The position numbers and the translations under genes were made by a program. The notes under the pieces were generated by a model. The model worked only from the letters and a program-made list of their open reading frames with translations, was not told the DNA's origin and did not search any database. Positions 6,449-7,512 of a DNA stretch of 7,512 nt are shown here, piece after piece. Numbering within the stretch: position 1 is the stretch's first letter; each line of letters starts with the position of its first letter. The DNA comes from an uncultured Spirochaetaceae bacterium (GTDB lineage Bacteria > Spirochaetota > Spirochaetia > Treponematales > UBA12059), in NCBI GenBank assembly GCA_938004315.1, contig CALKWG010000221.1, positions 1-7,512 on the forward strand, given 5' to 3'.

Positions 6449-7512
6449 CAAGCCTCCCCCGAGAGCGCGGCGGCGTAGAGCTCAGCGTAGGCGTCCGCCG
6501 CGGCCTCTATGCCGTGCTCGGCGGCACGGGCGCGGCAGGCCTCCCCCAGGCGACGTCGTCCCTCGGGCTCGGCGGCTAGGGCCAGGGCGCGGGCCAGGCC
6601 GGCCGCGTCTCCGGGCGCGGCCAGGAGCCCGGCGCCCCGCACCAGGGGCCCCAGGCCCCCGGCGTCCGCGGCCACCGTCGGGAGGCCCGCGGCCATGGCC
6701 TCGAGCGCGGCGATGCCGAAGCCCTCGGCGTAGGAGCTCTGCAGGTACGCGTCGGCCGCCGCCAGTACGGACGGCAGGTCGGCGCGCGTGCCTAGGAAGG
6801 CGACCCGGGCGCCCAGGCCCAGCTCCTTGGCCAGGGCCTCTATGCGCGGCCGCGTCGGCCCGTCGCCTACGAAGGCCAGGGCGTAGCCCTCGGGCAGCAA
6901 GGCCAGGGCGCGCAGGGCCGTCTCGTGGTCCTTCTCCGGTATGAAGCGGGCCGTCATGGCTATAAGGAAGCGCCCGCCTTTGAAGGCCAGGAGCCCGGGG
7001 TCGGCCGTCGCGCCGGGCCCGAAGGCCGCCAGGTCCACCCCGTTGGGGATCACGCGGGTGGGCGGGGCGTCGGCGCCCAGCCAGGCGCGGAGCGCCTGGG
7101 CGGCCTCTAGGCTGACGCAGGCCACGGCCGCGTAGGCGCGGTAGGCCCGCCGATCCACGGCGGTAAGGAGGCGCGAGGCCATGCGGCGGTTGGCCACCGC
7201 GTGCTCCGTGGCCACCAGGACGGGCCGGCCGGGCTTAGGTAGCCGGCCGGCGCCGCCGAGGGCCAGGGCGCACCACTCCAGGGACGGCGACAGGTGCGCG
7301 TGCACCAGGTCGGGCTTAAGCTCCATGGCGGCGCGCCGTACGGCCAAGGCTTGCGTCGGGCTGTAGGGGCTGGCCGGGCCGGCGGCGGCGAAGCGCGCGG
7401 GCACCCCGCGGGCCTTGAGCCCGGCGGAGAAGGCGTCGCCCCGGCTATCCAGGGCCAGGACCTCCAGCCGCGCCCCGCGGGCCATGAGGCGCGGGGCCAG
7501 CTCGTAGAGCAG
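6448..7512 (-). CDS. Family 4 glycosyltransferase (GT-B), 5' partial
   Basis: At least 354 residues of a GT4 glycosyltransferase; the N-terminus lies beyond the right edge. An ATG exists at 7483-7485, but the frame is open to 7512 and reads LLYELAPRL just before it. That is the helix following the N-terminal glycine-rich loop in GT4 enzymes, so only about 15-25 residues are probably missing. Numbering from the first visible residue: LVHAHLSPS near 69-77, VIPNGVDLAAF near 154-164, and FLIAMTARFIPEKD near 182-195 with the conserved Arg (189) and Lys (194). FVGDGP is near 214-219. AEGFGIAALEAMAAGLPTV (262-280) holds both Glu of EX7E (263, 271). All catalytic elements in the visible part are intact. 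The TGA (6448-6450) overlaps the deacetylase ATG by one base. It is the first visible gene of the operon; substrate is unknown. Confidence 0.9.
   Translation of the reverse strand: MLYELAPRLMARGARLEVLALDSRGDAFSAGLKARGVPARFAAAGPASPYSPTQALAVRRAAMELKPDLVHAHLSPSLEWCALALGGAGRLPKPGRPVLVATEHAVANRRMASRLLTAVDRRAYRAYAAVACVSLEAAQALRAWLGADAPPTRVIPNGVDLAAFGPGATADPGLLAFKGGRFLIAMTARFIPEKDHETALRALALLPEGYALAFVGDGPTRPRIEALAKELGLGARVAFLGTRADLPSVLAAADAYLQSSYAEGFGIAALEAMAAGLPTVAADAGGLGPLVRGAGLLAAPGDAAGLARALALAAEPEGRRRLGEACRARAAEHGIEAAADAYAELYAAALSGEA
6453..6460 (-). promoter_or_regulatory. Ribosome binding site of the deacetylase gene
   Basis: Read leftward this is GGGGGAGG, the strongest Shine-Dalgarno-like sequence seen in the operon. 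It lies inside the coding end of the upstream glycosyltransferase, 4 bases from the ATG at 6448 but only 1 from the TTG at 6451. It therefore decides the start. With the TGATG junction it suggests stop-restart translational coupling. Confidence 0.7.

Overview
The window is a GC-rich bacterial segment; one coding stretch counted by eye (6541-6600) is about 82% G+C. It is split by a much more AT-rich gap (781-840 is about 42% G+C). On the left, a rightward gene encodes an HU-fold DNA-binding protein with a DUF4469-type C-terminus. This architecture is known mainly from Bacteroidota and Spirochaetota, including gut treponemes. The high G+C argues against typical Bacteroidota, so a high-GC spirochaete is the best guess, held weakly because no rRNA or housekeeping marker is present.

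Layout: the HU-like gene (3-698, +, 5' end outside the window) closes with a strong intrinsic terminator (722-757). A 384-bp convergent gap (699-1082) follows. It holds a five-copy array of short palindromes spaced about 22 bp apart (777-877), a separate dyad (761-775), an orphan second terminator (918-939) and a dyad (1060-1080) just past the end of the leftward genes. No convincing gene was seen there. From 1083 to the right edge, six leftward genes overlap one another end to start. In transcription order they are a GT4 glycosyltransferase (5' end outside the window), a NodB/CE4 polysaccharide deacetylase, a Wzx-type flippase, a second GT4 glycosyltransferase, a GT2 glycosyltransferase and a third GT-B glycosyltransferase.

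Together the six leftward genes look like the distal part of a cell-surface glycan operon. The glycosyltransferases would build a lipid-linked oligosaccharide on the cytoplasmic face, the deacetylase would unmask an amino or hydroxyl group, and the flippase would move the product across the membrane. No polymerase (Wzy), initiating sugar-phosphate transferase or nucleotide-sugar gene is visible, and these may lie upstream beyond the right edge. The overlaps imply one mRNA and coupled translation.

The least explained part is the convergent gap. Its palindrome array is regular and helically phased, yet no annotated gene starts beside it.
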